A stretch of DNA of 64,000 nucleotides from positions 19,719,576 to 19,783,575 of the forward strand of contig CM049309.1 of NCBI GenBank assembly GCA_026874595.1, read 5' to 3'. The position numbers were made by a program, and so were the translations under genes. This stretch comes from Sipunculus nudus. Lineage: Eukaryota > Annelida > Sipuncula > Golfingiida > Sipunculidae. Positions 29,981 through 42,133 of this stretch are shown here, one piece after another. The notes under the pieces are model-generated. The model was not told the origin of the DNA. It did no database searches and saw only the letters and a program-made list of their open reading frames with translations. Positions within the stretch are counted from its first letter, which is position 1. Each line of letters opens with the position of its first letter.

Positions 29981-31270
29981 TGTTAATATAAAGCAAGTCA
30001 CCGAGATCCCGTGACCTGCCGTCTGCTCCATGTTTGACGTCAGCTGCCCAGAATCTTGAATAAGGTCAAGTGTATGAACAGTCGAACTGACATGACTAAA
30101 ATTAAAACACATCACCTGCTCTTTGGACATTATAATCAGGTTAAAGCCACGCACCATTTGACGTACAAGCTCATTACAACATATTGATAGAGCAAACTCT
30201 GACTGGTTTAATTTAATGCACAAAATAACATGTGACAGCTGTAGCTGTAAGGTTGTTTCGACAGCAGTTGATAAACACTTTCATGTTTAAAATCCATGCG
30301 ACAAAACATTTTCAGCATAAGAATTTTAAATAATTGCCCGAAAGGTAAGTCAGTACTCATATATCTGATTCCTAAATAATATATCACGCTGAATATGAAA
30401 TTTCCATCAAATATATGATAAATCAATCTACTTCTAAATCTAGCAAGATATATTCAATTTTCAAAATAAACAAAAAAACTTAGCACGAAAACGCGATATT
30501 TTTGTAATATCAAAACATTTTTTACGTTGTGACTAATTAAGCTAAAGATTCATGTAAGGCGGTCTACGTACAATTATATTCTCAAAGTGGCATTCTTGAT
30601 TTCATATACAGTTATGAAGGGAGATGGCTTTTGATTGAATTATACAACGTTGTGTGGAGATTATACTGCAATGTACTGGCGGAGTAATCGAAATACAGAA
30701 TCAAAACGTTCGAATGATGTACAGAGTGGTTTTAATAGAGCAGAGATCGAATGAGCTCTGTGTACGTTTATGTGAAGAACTACATCTCTTGGAGGAGAAA
30801 AGTTCTTTCATAACAAGGCAGTGCTACTTTCAGTCCGAACTTCAGTTTTGGGGCACCGCGGTTAGACATTTCATATCTACCTTTTTTACTTTAATATTTG
30901 AGGTAAAATGCCTATTTCTGCCTGTCTATGTTTAGGAGTCGCATAAGCGTGTAAAAGTTATGTGATACTTTTCCTCAGGCGATAGCTTTATTTACTCGTT
31001 TTTAAGTTTCAATGTAAATTTGAAAAAAGAAGGTCGATTCATTAGGTGGCGACACTGAACTTCAGCTCAAAATAGTAATCTTAGGTTCAAGCAGATAGCA
31101 GTATTTGCTATATAAGCTTAAAAGCTTAAATAAGTCCAATTAAATATAGCCAGATGGCGGCACCTATTCGGCCGTCATTCTGTGTTTAGTGGAATTTAAC
31201 GATGTAATCGAACTATTATTGAAGCATTTCTTTTCTTATATACATTTTAATACAATTAATTATCTTATCA
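29981..31270. other. Intergenic sequence, nothing recognised
   Basis: The stretch is AT-rich with only short unsupported open frames. Confidence 0.4.
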
Positions 31271-31274
31271 TAAA

Positions 31275-31480
31275 TAGCCATCTGGTAACATACCTTTACT
31301 AAACTGTCCAAACAAGCCTATTTAGCCACGTGGTCTTATTTTAAACAGCCACATGGTAAAATACCTTTTCTAACCTTGCTATATAACCTGGCTATATGTT
31401 CCTATTTAGCCCCGTGTTTTTATATTAAACAGCCATGTGGTAACATACATTTTACACCTTTGCTTTGCATGTTCCTATTA
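31275..31480. repeat. Three-unit tandem repeat
   Basis: Units of about 75-95 bp begin AGCCATCTGGTAACATACCT, AGCCACATGGTAAAATACCT and AGCCATGTGGTAACATACAT (31276, 31349, 31430) and contain CCTATTTAGCC(A/C)CGTG. Confidence 0.7.
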
Positions 31481-31489
31481 ATATGTATA

Positions 31490-31873
31490 ATTAGCACATG
31501 GAATATCCGCGGAACCGGCATCGCAAGTTCTGGACAGAAAATCTGTGTCAACATTTTTCTTACCGGATCTATATTCGATGTTAAAATTGAAACCCGCTAA
31601 TGCAGCCACCCATCTCTGTCTCGTAGCATCCAGTTTTGCTGAAGAGAGCACGTAACATAAGGGGTTGTTATCCTTTTTGACGGCAATTTTTCCCCCGTAC
31701 AAGTAATCACACAATTTATCGATTATGGTCCACTAAAAATCTCAGCTTGTGGGCCGGGTAGTTTTGCTCTGATGGCGTTAGACTAATACTTGCAAACGCG
31801 TTGGGAGTAATTTTCCCTCGCGCTCCTGATATAACACCGCACCTATGCCCGATTTAGCCGCTTCAGTGTGTAA
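31490..31873 (-). pseudogene. Gypsy RNase H remnant
   Basis: Read on the minus strand, LHTEAAKSGIGAVLYQERG near the upper end leads into a PSEQNYPAHKL-type motif, CDYLYGGKIAVKKDNNPL, AKLDATRQRWVAALAGFNF and IEYRSGKKNVDTDFLSR. These are the ordered motifs of a gypsy RNase H domain, interrupted by at least one stop and frameshift. The family differs from the 2742-7203 element. Its 5' side is cut by the hAT element at 31874. Confidence 0.88.
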
Positions 31874-32757
31874 TAGTGGTGGGCCGATCATCGAGTTTTT
31901 TTCGAAAGTCAGTCGGTTTGCTGCAACTTTCAAGCGCTCGATTACGAAAGGCAACTATCGATTACATCATACTCATGATTGTTTTTACCAAAATGTCTTT
32001 TAGTTATAGGCAAAAATTACTCTTCCATTTTTTACAACATTCCGCGCTTCACATAATGAGTTTGTGTTCCCAAATAACCTCCGTATATAACTGAGTATGA
32101 CACGGTAGCTGAAAGAACGGAGGGCTTATTAAAACTATGTGATCTGGCAGGGAGCTGCAGAATTAGCGGAGAGTTTTCTAACGAGATGTTCATTGCAAAA
32201 TATGTGCGGTATGGACTTAAAATGTTCCATAATGCTCCAGGTCTATGCCAATTTTGCAAGATTCTCTTAGAAATAATCTCCTCAACTGATGTCAGGTGCC
32301 GCTGCCGCACGAGTAATTATATTTTTAGCTTTCAATTGCTTATTTTTTTTAATTGTTACCAAAAATTATATGGGCCTGTAACTTTTCTGGCAGGCCTGTG
32401 AAACCAGTATACATGTCGGCAGTCATCATAATTGCTATAAAATAAAAGTCCTGATAGTGAAGTTAAGATGATACGTGGGAGTATTCATGAGGGTCAGCAA
32501 GTAGCTGTCCTGGACTATAATTAATTAAAATGAATCTTTGAATAGCATATCTTAGTGATAAAAGGAAAATATAAAAAAGGCAAAAACTTCCTTTCGTAAG
32601 GTAGAATAACTAAGACATGAGGGCTTGGTTAAGACAGTACAATTTCACATAAAATTGCACATTTCTTTATATTTGTCTGAACCGATTAATAATCAATCAT
32701 CGATCGGTTTACCCAAACCGATGATCGATTATGAAAAAGAACCGACTCCCACCACTA
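31874..32757 (-). mobile_element. hAT-type non-autonomous element, second copy (inverted)
   Basis: The 884-bp unit is close to the reverse complement of 21941-22840 and keeps the TAGTGGTGGG/CCCACCACTA termini. The 8 bases on each side (GTGTGTAA and GGTATGGG) do not match, so no target duplication remains. It adjoins the gypsy RNase H remnant and probably inserted into that element. Confidence 0.88.
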
Positions 32758-35192
32758 GGTATGGGCCTTTTGACGGGGGAAGTGGTTTAATAAATGACCG
32801 GGGAATTTGGTTTTATTTATATACTACAGTATAAGAAACCATGTGCAGAGCTTATCATGGAGTTTATGTACGGCCTGTCACGCGTCTCATTAATTTTATC
32901 TAAAGTGTGGTTAAAAGCAGGATAACTGATCATTTGTTTTGTTTTATCAGCGAAGTGAAAATATACGGACATCACGTACGCATGTGGTCTGGTTGATAAA
33001 TATTTGATTACGAACAAAGGTCTTCTTGTCTGATTACACTGTGCAATTTGACCTTAAATAGTTTAATTCTTTATTTTTGCTTTTATTTAACAGAGGTTAT
33101 TAGGGACAACAGTTTTTTGTTGGGGTTTCGATTAATGATATGTACGCAAACAAGTTTATGTGTGTTATAGTATGTTAATAAACAGATTACTGGCAAATGA
33201 CAACATAATCCCTTTGTTTTGGGGTTACAACCTTCAATACACAGTAAAACTGGATTGGTTAAAGTCAACGACCAGCAGCTGAATAAACCAGGTTTGGTTG
33301 GTTCATATGTGTCCAACCAATAAACCGGTTAAACTGGCCAATATTAAATCATCCATCCATGCGATACGGTTATACATAATCAGAATCGAATAACTAAACC
33401 TGGCTTGCAACAACTATAGAACAACCAATTAAAAAATAGTTGCATCAGTTGTTTGCAGTTTTGTATATTAATTGGTTATATGGGTTTGCGCTAGGTTTTC
33501 AATTATATTTGTTATAAATAGTTGTACAGCCAATGTAAAATAAATAAGTTTATATTCATATTTAATGTGTTAAAGATATGTTTATGACATATTTACTAAT
33601 AGGCCTATATAATTCATATTAGATGTACTCTACATTACAGTATTTGGTATATTTAGTATGTGCAGATTTTCATTTTCATTTTGTATTGAAATCTTGGATG
33701 TCGTCAGCAGGACCGGCTTCAGTGGTTTATGGGTTGTACACAGGTCTTAAAGCCAGGAGAATCTAAGACGAGGCGCTGAAATGTTTATCCGTCGGTTGTC
33801 AAGCAGGGTCAGCGCTGCAAGGCTAATGGCATAGCCATTCCATACGGCCATGTTTAACTCACAAACTATTACGCCTACGGGCCGAAGGTGCAGTAGTCGC
33901 CGGGCTTGGTTAACACCAGGATATAGAATGAGAGAAAGGGTGTGCTACTGCCCTGTCAAGTAGTCTGAAATCAGAATGGAATTTTGCAGATGTACTTTCT
34001 TAGTTAGGCGAGCATTGAAAAATGGAGACAGTTAAAAAAAACAGCATTGTTGGTCTCGAGACTGGTGTTGGTCTAGACCAATTTTTCGGGTGTTGGTCTT
34101 GGTCTCAGTTGAAGATGGTTCAGGTTTTGTAAAATGTGTACCATTCTTTAGCTGACCCTGCTATTATGTTTTTTTTCCATTCAGATTTCCCAAACAGATT
34201 CCTGATTTATGCCTGTGGGTATGTGTTTGTATATGCGTGCGTCAGGGTTTCTGCTTCTGTTTATTTGTATTTGTGTTGGAGAGATTCCATGGGTCTTAGC
34301 GGGATCCTGTCCAAAACAAGTTAGCATGGTCATTATAAGTCTCTCAAACATTAATAAATAATCATTTAATAACTCTTAACATATCAACTAATTTTACTTG
34401 CAATCTATGTTATGATTGACGGTTGTCACACGAGACTTTTGTCACGCGTCTCCATGGCTACGTATCGTATATGCACATGTTTGGTCTTGATCTATCGAGA
34501 TTGATGCAGAGTGTAGCCTAAAAGGGGTCATTGGCATATTTTCTCCTAAATCTTGTGATATTTCACTTTAATTTTCATGGGGCGATTGCAGCGCTACATG
34601 ACGGTAACTACGAGTGTGTATCAAGACCGCGAGCAGTTTGTAACTCGGTATCAAGGTCTGAGGCCATCTCATAGTGTCTAACATCATAAAATGTTCAGTT
34701 AAACTAAGAGCATCAACAAAAAAAATTACTGTATATGGTTGGTAATAAATGTTAAGTTATTCAAAGACCATGTATGATAAAAGCTTTTAATTGTGCTTTC
34801 ATTTTAGCCTTCGGACAGTCCTAACACCTTCGATTGGTATGAAAACAATACCAAGCAAAGGGGTAAATAACATGTATAAGGACAGTATGTATTTTGAATC
34901 AGCCCACTAAAACCTGGTTTGCTATTCCTGGATGCATAAATTTGTGTACCATTTAAACATTTTAAATTTTCAAAAATTGTTAAGATTTCATAGGAAAATG
35001 AATATAAATGTAAAAAATATACCGACAGAAAGAACACTACACAATGTTTAAAATGATATATACTTCATATATCTAATATTAATCTAAATGACTTTTGGAC
35101 TGATTTTTATTCAAGGGGAAATTTGCCAGCGATGTTACCTTAAACACTTGTTAAATATTCTGTGGGAGATTGCTGTATCAATGGGGCACAGT
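32758..35192. other. Intergenic sequence, nothing recognised
   Basis: AT-rich sequence with local repetition of ACCGGTT/AACCAATAAA-like motifs near 33240-33440. No coding homology is visible. Confidence 0.4.
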
Positions 35193-35434
35193 TCATATTC
35201 TGTCCATGGGCATTGTATTTTTTTTCTTCTCGTTTTTCCATGCACGTATAAAAGCTCCATTGTATAGGATAACAGATACAACTTGAAGGGCGAACTTTAT
35301 GACATGCATGGTTATCCTGATATCATGGCGGCTGTACGGGAAAAATGCACCCATTTCCTGTGACGTACTTCCGGGAGAATCAAGCAGGCAGGTACTATCG
35401 ATTGCACGTCCAAAAATATAAGGATTTGGCATAG
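35193..35434 (-). CDS. SLCO exon f (C-terminal, stop)
   Basis: It encodes MPNPYIFGRAIDSTCLLDSP, a loop, and a last helix FALQVVSVILYNGAFI, followed by a basic tail WKNEKKK and a stop. This matches the IPSP.YFG..ID..CL motif and TM12 of OATPs. The acceptor is TTGTAG. Confidence 0.87.
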
Positions 35435-38400
35435 CTACAAAACAAATTTTTTTAACAGTCAATTCCATAAAAAGTAATATGACAGAAGTAAAACATACAC
35501 AACTAACTATTTATCTAATTCATCATCAATATGTTATTCGTTTTGTATATTTATGGTTAATTTTATATTTATTCAGAATTAACATTTTGATTTGTGGACA
35601 CAAGGCATTTCTAACGTTTGGTCCTTTGTGTGTGTCTTAATGTGTGTGTGTGTCTGATTGAGATAAGTGTCTGCCACCGCGGCTCAGATACAAGATACTT
35701 ACATCCAGCACAAAAAAAGTGTATTTAAAACTGCAAGACCAAGAGCGCGGTCTCTCTTTTCTGTAATCCTAAAAAATATAAAAAATTTCTTCACAGATTA
35801 AAACGCAGGTATACCGTAATCGTCGTCAATAATCATTTAAAGAGTCGATAAACATGTTATTATAATATTAAATAAGCACTGTAATGACACACAAGAGATG
35901 CCAAGTCTGTGTCGCAACAACTTTAGATCAGTGACCGGTTTTAAAACCGAACAATAAATGTGCATTTACCCTTTCGCTGAAGAACAAAACGGTTATTAAC
36001 ACTATTCAGGAGTAATTTGTACACAAAATATCATGACAATCCCTAAAGCATTTACTGATAATTCTCGGCTTTTGCATGTATTTTACTAATAAGATTTTTA
36101 ACCACCCAAAGTACTACTCAAAACTATAATTTTAACCTATTAGTCGGACCTAAATCGGTTACAGAGACCTCATTTCATGTCTGCTGAAAAATCCCATCAT
36201 GATTCGCCTTCATGTGAAGCTGGAGATTTTATTTCTAACGGTTAAGAATCCTTCCCTACTGAAACATGAATCAATGGCTTCATGATCTCATCCTCAAAAT
36301 TACAAGTTACAGGGAGTATATATGTCACAGTGACCTACTTTAGAGATTCTTAAGACAGTGGCGTCAATTTATTTTTTAAGGGTTGGATGATGACCCGTCG
36401 GCGTGGAGGGGGGGGGGGGGTCAAAGTTTGGACAACTTCTATCCGAAGTATTATAACACACGACGGGGCAGATCGAGGATATTGGAAAGGGGAGGGTCCA
36501 ACCGAGAAAAGATCCCCTATATAAAATCTTTTTAAACAATTCACCAAAAGTTGTTTCGACACCTTAGACCCCCTCCCCGGCCCTCGTGGATCCCCTACTG
36601 AAAAAAACTAACCTCAAGAAGTTGTTCATTGCCGGGACGTCATAAGATTTCCAGCACAGCATCCATAGGAATATAAGCAGAAGGAATAGTAAAAAGTTAG
36701 AACAGGAAGCGTCAGACAGTCCTTTGGTGGCTGTCCCGTCAGGAATACATGAGCAGTCCTCGTACACCTGATAATTAACATATGTATAAAATATTATACC
36801 CAATCTCAAGGTGTTCAGATGACATGGGTAACATTTTCTACCGGACATAGGTTCGGCAAGAGAGAAGTATGAAAAACATTGGACCTCTAGGATTTTATAG
36901 AACCCTTTTTAATAGAAACCCGTTTCAGTTTTACGTTTTTAAAGAGTATATTGTATTAAACGATAGGATCTCTCACATAAAAATAGACTATATGCCTTAA
37001 TTATTATTTTATTGCCCCGCAAATAACCAGACCCCTAAGTGTCTATTGGTTAGGGTTAGTGGTCGTCATACTGCCCATAATCGGTCCCCAAAAAGTCTGT
37101 TGGTAAGGGTTAGTGATCGTTACTACCACACTGCCCATAATGGATCTCCCAAGAGTCTTTTGGTTAGGGTTAGTGGTCGTCACACTGCCCAGAACCGGAC
37201 GCCCAAGATTCTGTTGGTTAGGGTAAGTGGTTATCATTAATACAATGCCTAAAATCGGACTCCCAAGAATCTGTTAGTTAGGGTAAGTGGTCGTCACGCC
37301 TTCCAATAATCGGACTCCCACGAGTCTGTTGGTCAGGGTTAGTGGTCGTCAGACTGCCCATAAGCGGACCCCAGGAGTCTGTTGGTTAGGGTTAGTGGTC
37401 ATCTCAGTCCACACTGCCTAGAATCGGACTCCCAAGTGTCTGTTTGTTAGGGTCAGTTGTGATCACTACCCCACTGCCCAGAAACGGATTCCGAAGAAAG
37501 GGTCTTTTGGTTAGGGTTAGTGGTCTCGTCACACTGCCAAGAATTTGACTCCCAAGAGTCTGTTGGTTAAGGTTAGTGGTCGTCACACTGCCCAGAATCG
37601 GGCTCCCAAGTGATTGTTGATTAAGGTTAGTGGTCTCGTCACACTTACCAGAAACGGACTCCCAAGAGCCTGTTGGTCAGAGTTAGTGGTTATCACAGTC
37701 AACACTGCCAAGAATCGGACTCCCAAGAGTCTGTTGGTCAGGGTTAGTAGTTATCACAGTCTACACTGCCCAGAATCGGACTCCCAAGATCCTGTTGGTT
37801 AGGGGGAGTGGTCATTACAGGCAACACTGCCAAGAATTGGACTCCCAAGAGTCTGTTGGTTAGGGTTCGTGGTCGTCACACTGCCCAGAATCGGACTCCC
37901 AAGTGTTTGTTGATTAGGGTTAGTAGTCTCGTCACACTGACCAAAATCGGACTCCCAAGAGCCTGTTGGTCAGAGTTAGTGGTTATCACAGTCAACACTG
38001 CCAAGAATCGGACTCCCAAGAGTCTGTTGGTCAGGGTTAGTGGTCATCACAGTCCATACTGCCTAGAATCGGACTCCAAAGAGTCTGTTGGTCAAGGCAT
38101 GTGGTCATCATAGTCAACACTGTCTAGAATCGGACTCTCAAGTGTCTATTGGTTAGGGTTAGGGGTCGACACACTAGCCATATTCGGACACCCAAGAATC
38201 GTTTGGTTAGGGTTAGTGGTCATCACTTCCACACTGCCAAGAATCTGTTGGTTAGGGTTAGTGGTCGTTACGCCTTACCATCGGACTCCCAAGAATCTGT
38301 TCGTTAGTAATAATGTTCGTTACACTGCCCAGAATCGGACTCCCAAGTGTCTGTTGGTCAGGGTTAGTGGTCGTCAGACTGTCCATAACCGGACCCCAAG

Positions 38401-41400
38401 AGTCTGTTGGTTAGGGTTAGTGGTCTTCACAATCCACACTGCCTAGAATCGGACTCCCAAGTGTCTGTTTGTTAGGGTAAGTGGTCGTCCCACTACCCAG
38501 AATCGGACCCCCAAGAGTGTGTTGGTAAGGGTCAGTGGTGATCACTACCACACTGCCCAGAAACGGACTCCGAAGGAAGGGTCTTTTGGTTAGGGTGAGT
38601 TGTCATCACAGTCTACACTGCCTAGAATCGGACTCACAAGATCCTGTGATCAGTGTTAGTGGTTATCACAGTCTACACTGCCTAGAATCGGACTCCCAAG
38701 AGCCTGTTGGTTAGGGTGAGTTGTCATCACAGTCAACAATGCCAAGAATTGGACTCTCAAGAGTCTGTTGGTTAGGGTTACTGGTCGTCACACTGCACAG
38801 AATCGGACTCCCCAGTGTTTGTTGATTAGGGTTGGTAGTCTCGTCACACTGCCCAGAATCGGACTCACAAGATCCTGTTGGTTAGGGTGAGTTGTCATCA
38901 CAGTCAACAATGCCAAGAATTGGACTTTCAAGAGTCTGTTGGTTAGGGTTATTGGTCGTTACACTGCCCAGAATCGGACTCCCAAGTGTTTGTTGATTAG
39001 GGCTGGTAGTCTCGTCAAACTGACCAGAATCGGACTCCCAAGAGCCTGTTGGTCAGGGTTAGTGGTTATCATGGTCAGCAGTACCTAGAATCGGACTCCG
39101 AAGAGTCTGTTGTTCAGGGTTGGTGGTTATCACAGTCTACACTGCCTAGAATCGGACTCCCAAGAGTCAGTTGGTCAGGGTTAGTGGTTATCAAAGTCTA
39201 CACTGTCCAGAATCGGACTCACAAGATCCTGTTGGTTAGGGTGAGTTGTCATCACAGTCAACAAGGCCAAGAATTGGACTCTCAAGAGTCTATTGGTTAG
39301 GGTTACTGGTCGTCACACTGCCCAGAATCGGACTCCCAAGTGTTTATTGATTAGGGTTGGTAGTCTCGTCACACTGACCAGAATCGGACTCCCAAGAGCC
39401 TGTTGGTCAGGGTTAGTGGTTATCATAATCAACACTACCTAGAATCGGACTCGAAAGAGTCTGTTGGTCAGGATTAGCGGTTATCACAGTCTACACTGCC
39501 AAGAATCGGACTCCCAAGAGCCTGTTGGTTAGGGTTAGTGGTCATCACTACCACACTGCCAAGAATCTGTTGGTTAGGGTTAGTGGTCGTTACGCCTTCC
39601 CATCGGACTCCCAAGAATTTGTTCGTTAGTGATAATGTTCGTTACACTGCCCAGAATCGGACTCCCAAGTGTCTGTTGGTCAGGGTTAGTGGTCGTCATA
39701 CTGCCAAGAATCGGACCCCTAAGAGTCTGTTGGTTTGAGTTAGTGGTCGTCACAGTCCACACTGCCCAGAATCGGACTTCCAAGAATCTGATGGTTAGGG
39801 TTAGTCTTCGTCACACTGGCCAGACTTTGACTCCCAAGAGTCTTTTTGTTAAGGTAAGTGGTCGTCATACTGTCCATAATGGGACTCCCAAGAGTCTGTT
39901 AGTTACGGTAAGTGGTCGTCAGAGTCCACACTGCCGAGAACCTGACTCCCAAGAGTCAGTTGGTTAGGGTTAGTGGTCGTCGGAGTTCACACTGCCGTGA
40001 AACGGACTCCCAAGAGTCTGTTGGTTAGGGTTAAAAAGATGGCGCAGGGAGCAAGGTAGTGAATAAATTAATGTAGCCCGTTCAAGTACGTTTGATAAGA
40101 ATTATTTCAAGGCAGTTAGGTACATAAACATGGGTGGTTTTGGGTAAGGCATTCACGGAATAAGTAATATTTTGTCTTGTACGCATTCCTTGTACGTGAT
40201 TCCTTGAAATGTAACAAATTTTGATTTTAAGGTTTGACAGTTTAGACAGGTAGAGTAGAAACGTCCTTTGGCGGAAAAGTGGCTCGAACCACAATTTGTC
40301 GTTCACAGAGTTCGTAGAACAATATATTTTTTTTGTGTGGCCTATGTAAAAATTTGGAACGAGAATAACGACAAAAACTTCGATAATGATCATTTATTTT
40401 ATATTGTAATGCTGTTTCTAATTCAAACATTTAGAAAATGTTTTCAGTGTAGAAAGAAAAAAGGGAAACAATTAAACCCAGAGAAAATATATGTTTGATT
40501 GCAATTAATTGAACTAATATCAATTAAAATAATGTTTGTTCACTAGAAAGGAAATGCACTTGGAAATTTTATGCAAAAAAAAACTGAAATGGGCATGCTT
40601 AAAGGTATTCTACGCATGCATATGGACTACTCATGCGCACAACGCATGAGTGGAAATAATCCATTTAAAACAAAAATGTAATTACAGATAAGAACGTTAT
40701 CATGGAAACAGTTTAAAACTGTGCAGAGCGATTTTTTCTACGCATACGGGCGATGTATCGAAACTGGCTTTAGGTCTTAAATGAAAAGTACTGGACTTTT
40801 TAGGTAAACTACACAAAAGAGAGGCGTTGGCGGAGGTATGCACTTTCTCGGGTGATCTGTAGTGCTGCTTTTTTTCTGCAGCTGGTAGAGAGCATTTACC
40901 TGTGCGCTAGCGTTGTTCCTAGTCCCGGCACAGGCCGCGTGGCACGCACTGTAGTACATTTGACCATCTGTACCGCACACTGGATCAAACTCAACCATCG
41001 GGCACGAGCAGTTGACATTACACGGAACGGTCAAGGTCACACTGGAAGATCAAATATACAAGGACTCGTCACGGTCACACTACGCTCCAAATTTTAAATC
41101 TGAAGAAAAAGTTTGCTCACTTATTGCTGGATATAATTTAAAAAGGTGTAGCTTTATAATCAGTTCTAAATTTAAAAATGGATCGAAAAATATACTCACT
41201 TGTCTCCATGACGACCAGCTATGGGTATCTCTGAGCAGCCAAGAAAGATAAGCCAAAACGACGCCAGGAGTGCCACTGTTGCCATGGAAGCAACGAGACG
41301 GGTGTAGTTAAATACTGTGTGGGTTTTCATTTTGGATGTACAAGCTCCACTAATCATAGACGCGGCGAGGCTCGTGACGGACGGGACTAATCCTGTTAAT

Positions 41401-42133
41401 AATAAAATAATTGATTCAGCAGTGTTGACCTGTTTTAAAGTGAGCAGAAAGTAATAATTACTCTGTTAGTGTAACTTCAGAATTTTAAATTTGAAAGGCA
41501 AAAAATTATCTCAAGATATAAAGAAAAATAAACCTTTCAATTAAACAACGCTATTAAATATTTTGATATAATTTATTATTATTATATTATGGGTGCAATA
41601 AGAACACCCATGGGACTGGCAAAAAGTGGTCCTAATTCACAGGTGGTCTCATTAGACATGTCAATTTTAATCAAAGTGAATACATTTGGTTCATTCAAGG
41701 GTGATCTTAAAAGACAGGTGGTCTTATTAGACAGGTGGTCTTATATACAGGTTGCACTGTAAATGTAAAATAAATATTTCAATACTGACTATATAATATC
41801 ACTTTAAAATCATTATAATACATGATTCACTATATGATAAATACTTTATCTGAGGTCTCCTTGCTGTGAAGCGAGAAAAGCCCTATTGTGCAAGTAATCT
41901 CATACATAGACACACGGCAGCGCTTCGCAACCCCTCGGTGAGCCCGTGGAAGAGGCTAATTTTGCAAGTTACTCCGCGAATACTGGCCATGTAGGCAGAC
42001 TGTTGAAATTGGACCTCAAGATATTTCAGTAGGAATATTAAATATCCAATCTGCATCAGGTCCAGGTATAAACCGAAAGCGAAGAGCACGTAAACCGCAT
42101 TAGTGGCCAGGCGCTTCAGAGCACGTGGTAGAT
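35193..42133 (-). CDS. SLCO-like: SLCO/OATP organic-anion transporter, C-terminal half (6 exons, possibly a pseudogene)
   Basis: Exons recognised in transcript order are 42133-41973, 41392-41200, 41041-40900, 36767-36613, 35760-35703 and 35434-35193 (stop). OATPs are 12-helix plasma-membrane carriers of organic anions with a Kazal-like extracellular domain between TM9 and TM10. This gene shows the LPRALKRLATNAVYVLF motif before TM7, the Kazal cysteines and the terminal YIFGRAIDSTCLL motif. Junctions 2/3 and 3/4 close perfectly in phase with GT-AG. Junctions 1/2, 4/5 and 5/6 are one base out. No exon for TM1-TM6 is seen before 43.9 kb, where the next duplication copy starts. It is either a decayed or truncated copy, or has small exons or sequence errors I could not resolve. 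Confidence 0.8.
35703..35760 (-). CDS. SLCO exon e (TM11 start), probable
   Basis: It encodes KRDRALGLAVLNTLFLCW, resembling the RS.ALG.Q....R.LG segment. It has a TTACAG acceptor and an AT|GTAAGT donor. Neither end matches the neighbours' phase by one base; a T7 run within it is a likely place for an indel. Confidence 0.65.
36613..36767 (-). CDS. SLCO exon d (CSCI motif and TM10)
   Basis: It encodes VYEDCSCIPDG, completing the Kazal region (Y.NCSCI in the family), then C..C and the hydrophobic helix FLLFLLLIFLWML, ending MNNFL. The acceptor is ATCAG and the donor GAG|GTTAGT. Confidence 0.88.
37020..40035. repeat. Minisatellite array (about 50 units of 52-62 bp) with TTAGGG-like motif
   Basis: Every unit on the plus strand carries GTTGGTTAGGGTTAGTGGTC or a variant, then a (T)CACACTGCC block and AGAATCGGACTCCCAAGAG. 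Longer composite blocks recur: 38216-38400 and 39535-39720 share the same rare variants at about 1.32 kb spacing, and the CTCGTCACAC...GACC unit recurs at about 500-bp steps. Open frames on both strands here are by-products of the repeat. The array lies inside the intron between SLCO exons c and d. Confidence 0.95.
40900..41041 (-). CDS. SLCO exon c (Kazal-like domain)
   Basis: It encodes CNVNCSCPMVEFDPVCGTDG, YYSACHAAC and GTRNNASAQ. The spacing of cysteines and the PVCG.DG...Y.S.CHA.C pattern are diagnostic of the OATP extracellular Kazal domain. The acceptor is TTCCAG and the donor CAG|GTAAAT in phase 0. Confidence 0.93.
41200..41392 (-). CDS. SLCO exon b (TM8-TM9 region)
   Basis: It encodes LVPSVTSLAASMISGACTSK, a membrane segment VASMATVALLASFWLIFLGC, and GRHGD. 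The acceptor is TTAACAG and the donor CAA|GTGAGT; it joins exon c in phase, forming the sequon NVT across the junction. Confidence 0.85.
41581..41765. repeat. Short internal repeat (ACAGGTGGTCTTATTAGA)
   Basis: Four degenerate occurrences of a GACAGGTGGTCTTATTAGAC-like motif lie between 41635 and 41755 in an SLCO intron. Confidence 0.55.
41973..42133 (-). CDS. SLCO exon a (TM7 region)
   Basis: It encodes LPRALKRLATNAVYVLFAFG and YLIFLLKYLEVQFQQSAYMA through SIRG, matching the family's LTNP.Y...FLPKYIE.QF..SAS.AS. The acceptor is TTTTAG and the donor GGA|GTAACT in phase 0, one base short of what exon b needs. Confidence 0.85.

Noticed and set aside
37043-39967. Many open frames on both strands in the minisatellite
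   Set aside because: They are by-products of a repeat lacking stops in some frames; no coding homology.
37020-40035. Interstitial telomere or CRISPR-like array
   Set aside because: The TTAGGG-like hexamer occurs once per 52-62-bp unit, not as a hexamer array, and the units are repeated throughout with no unique spacers. This is a minisatellite.
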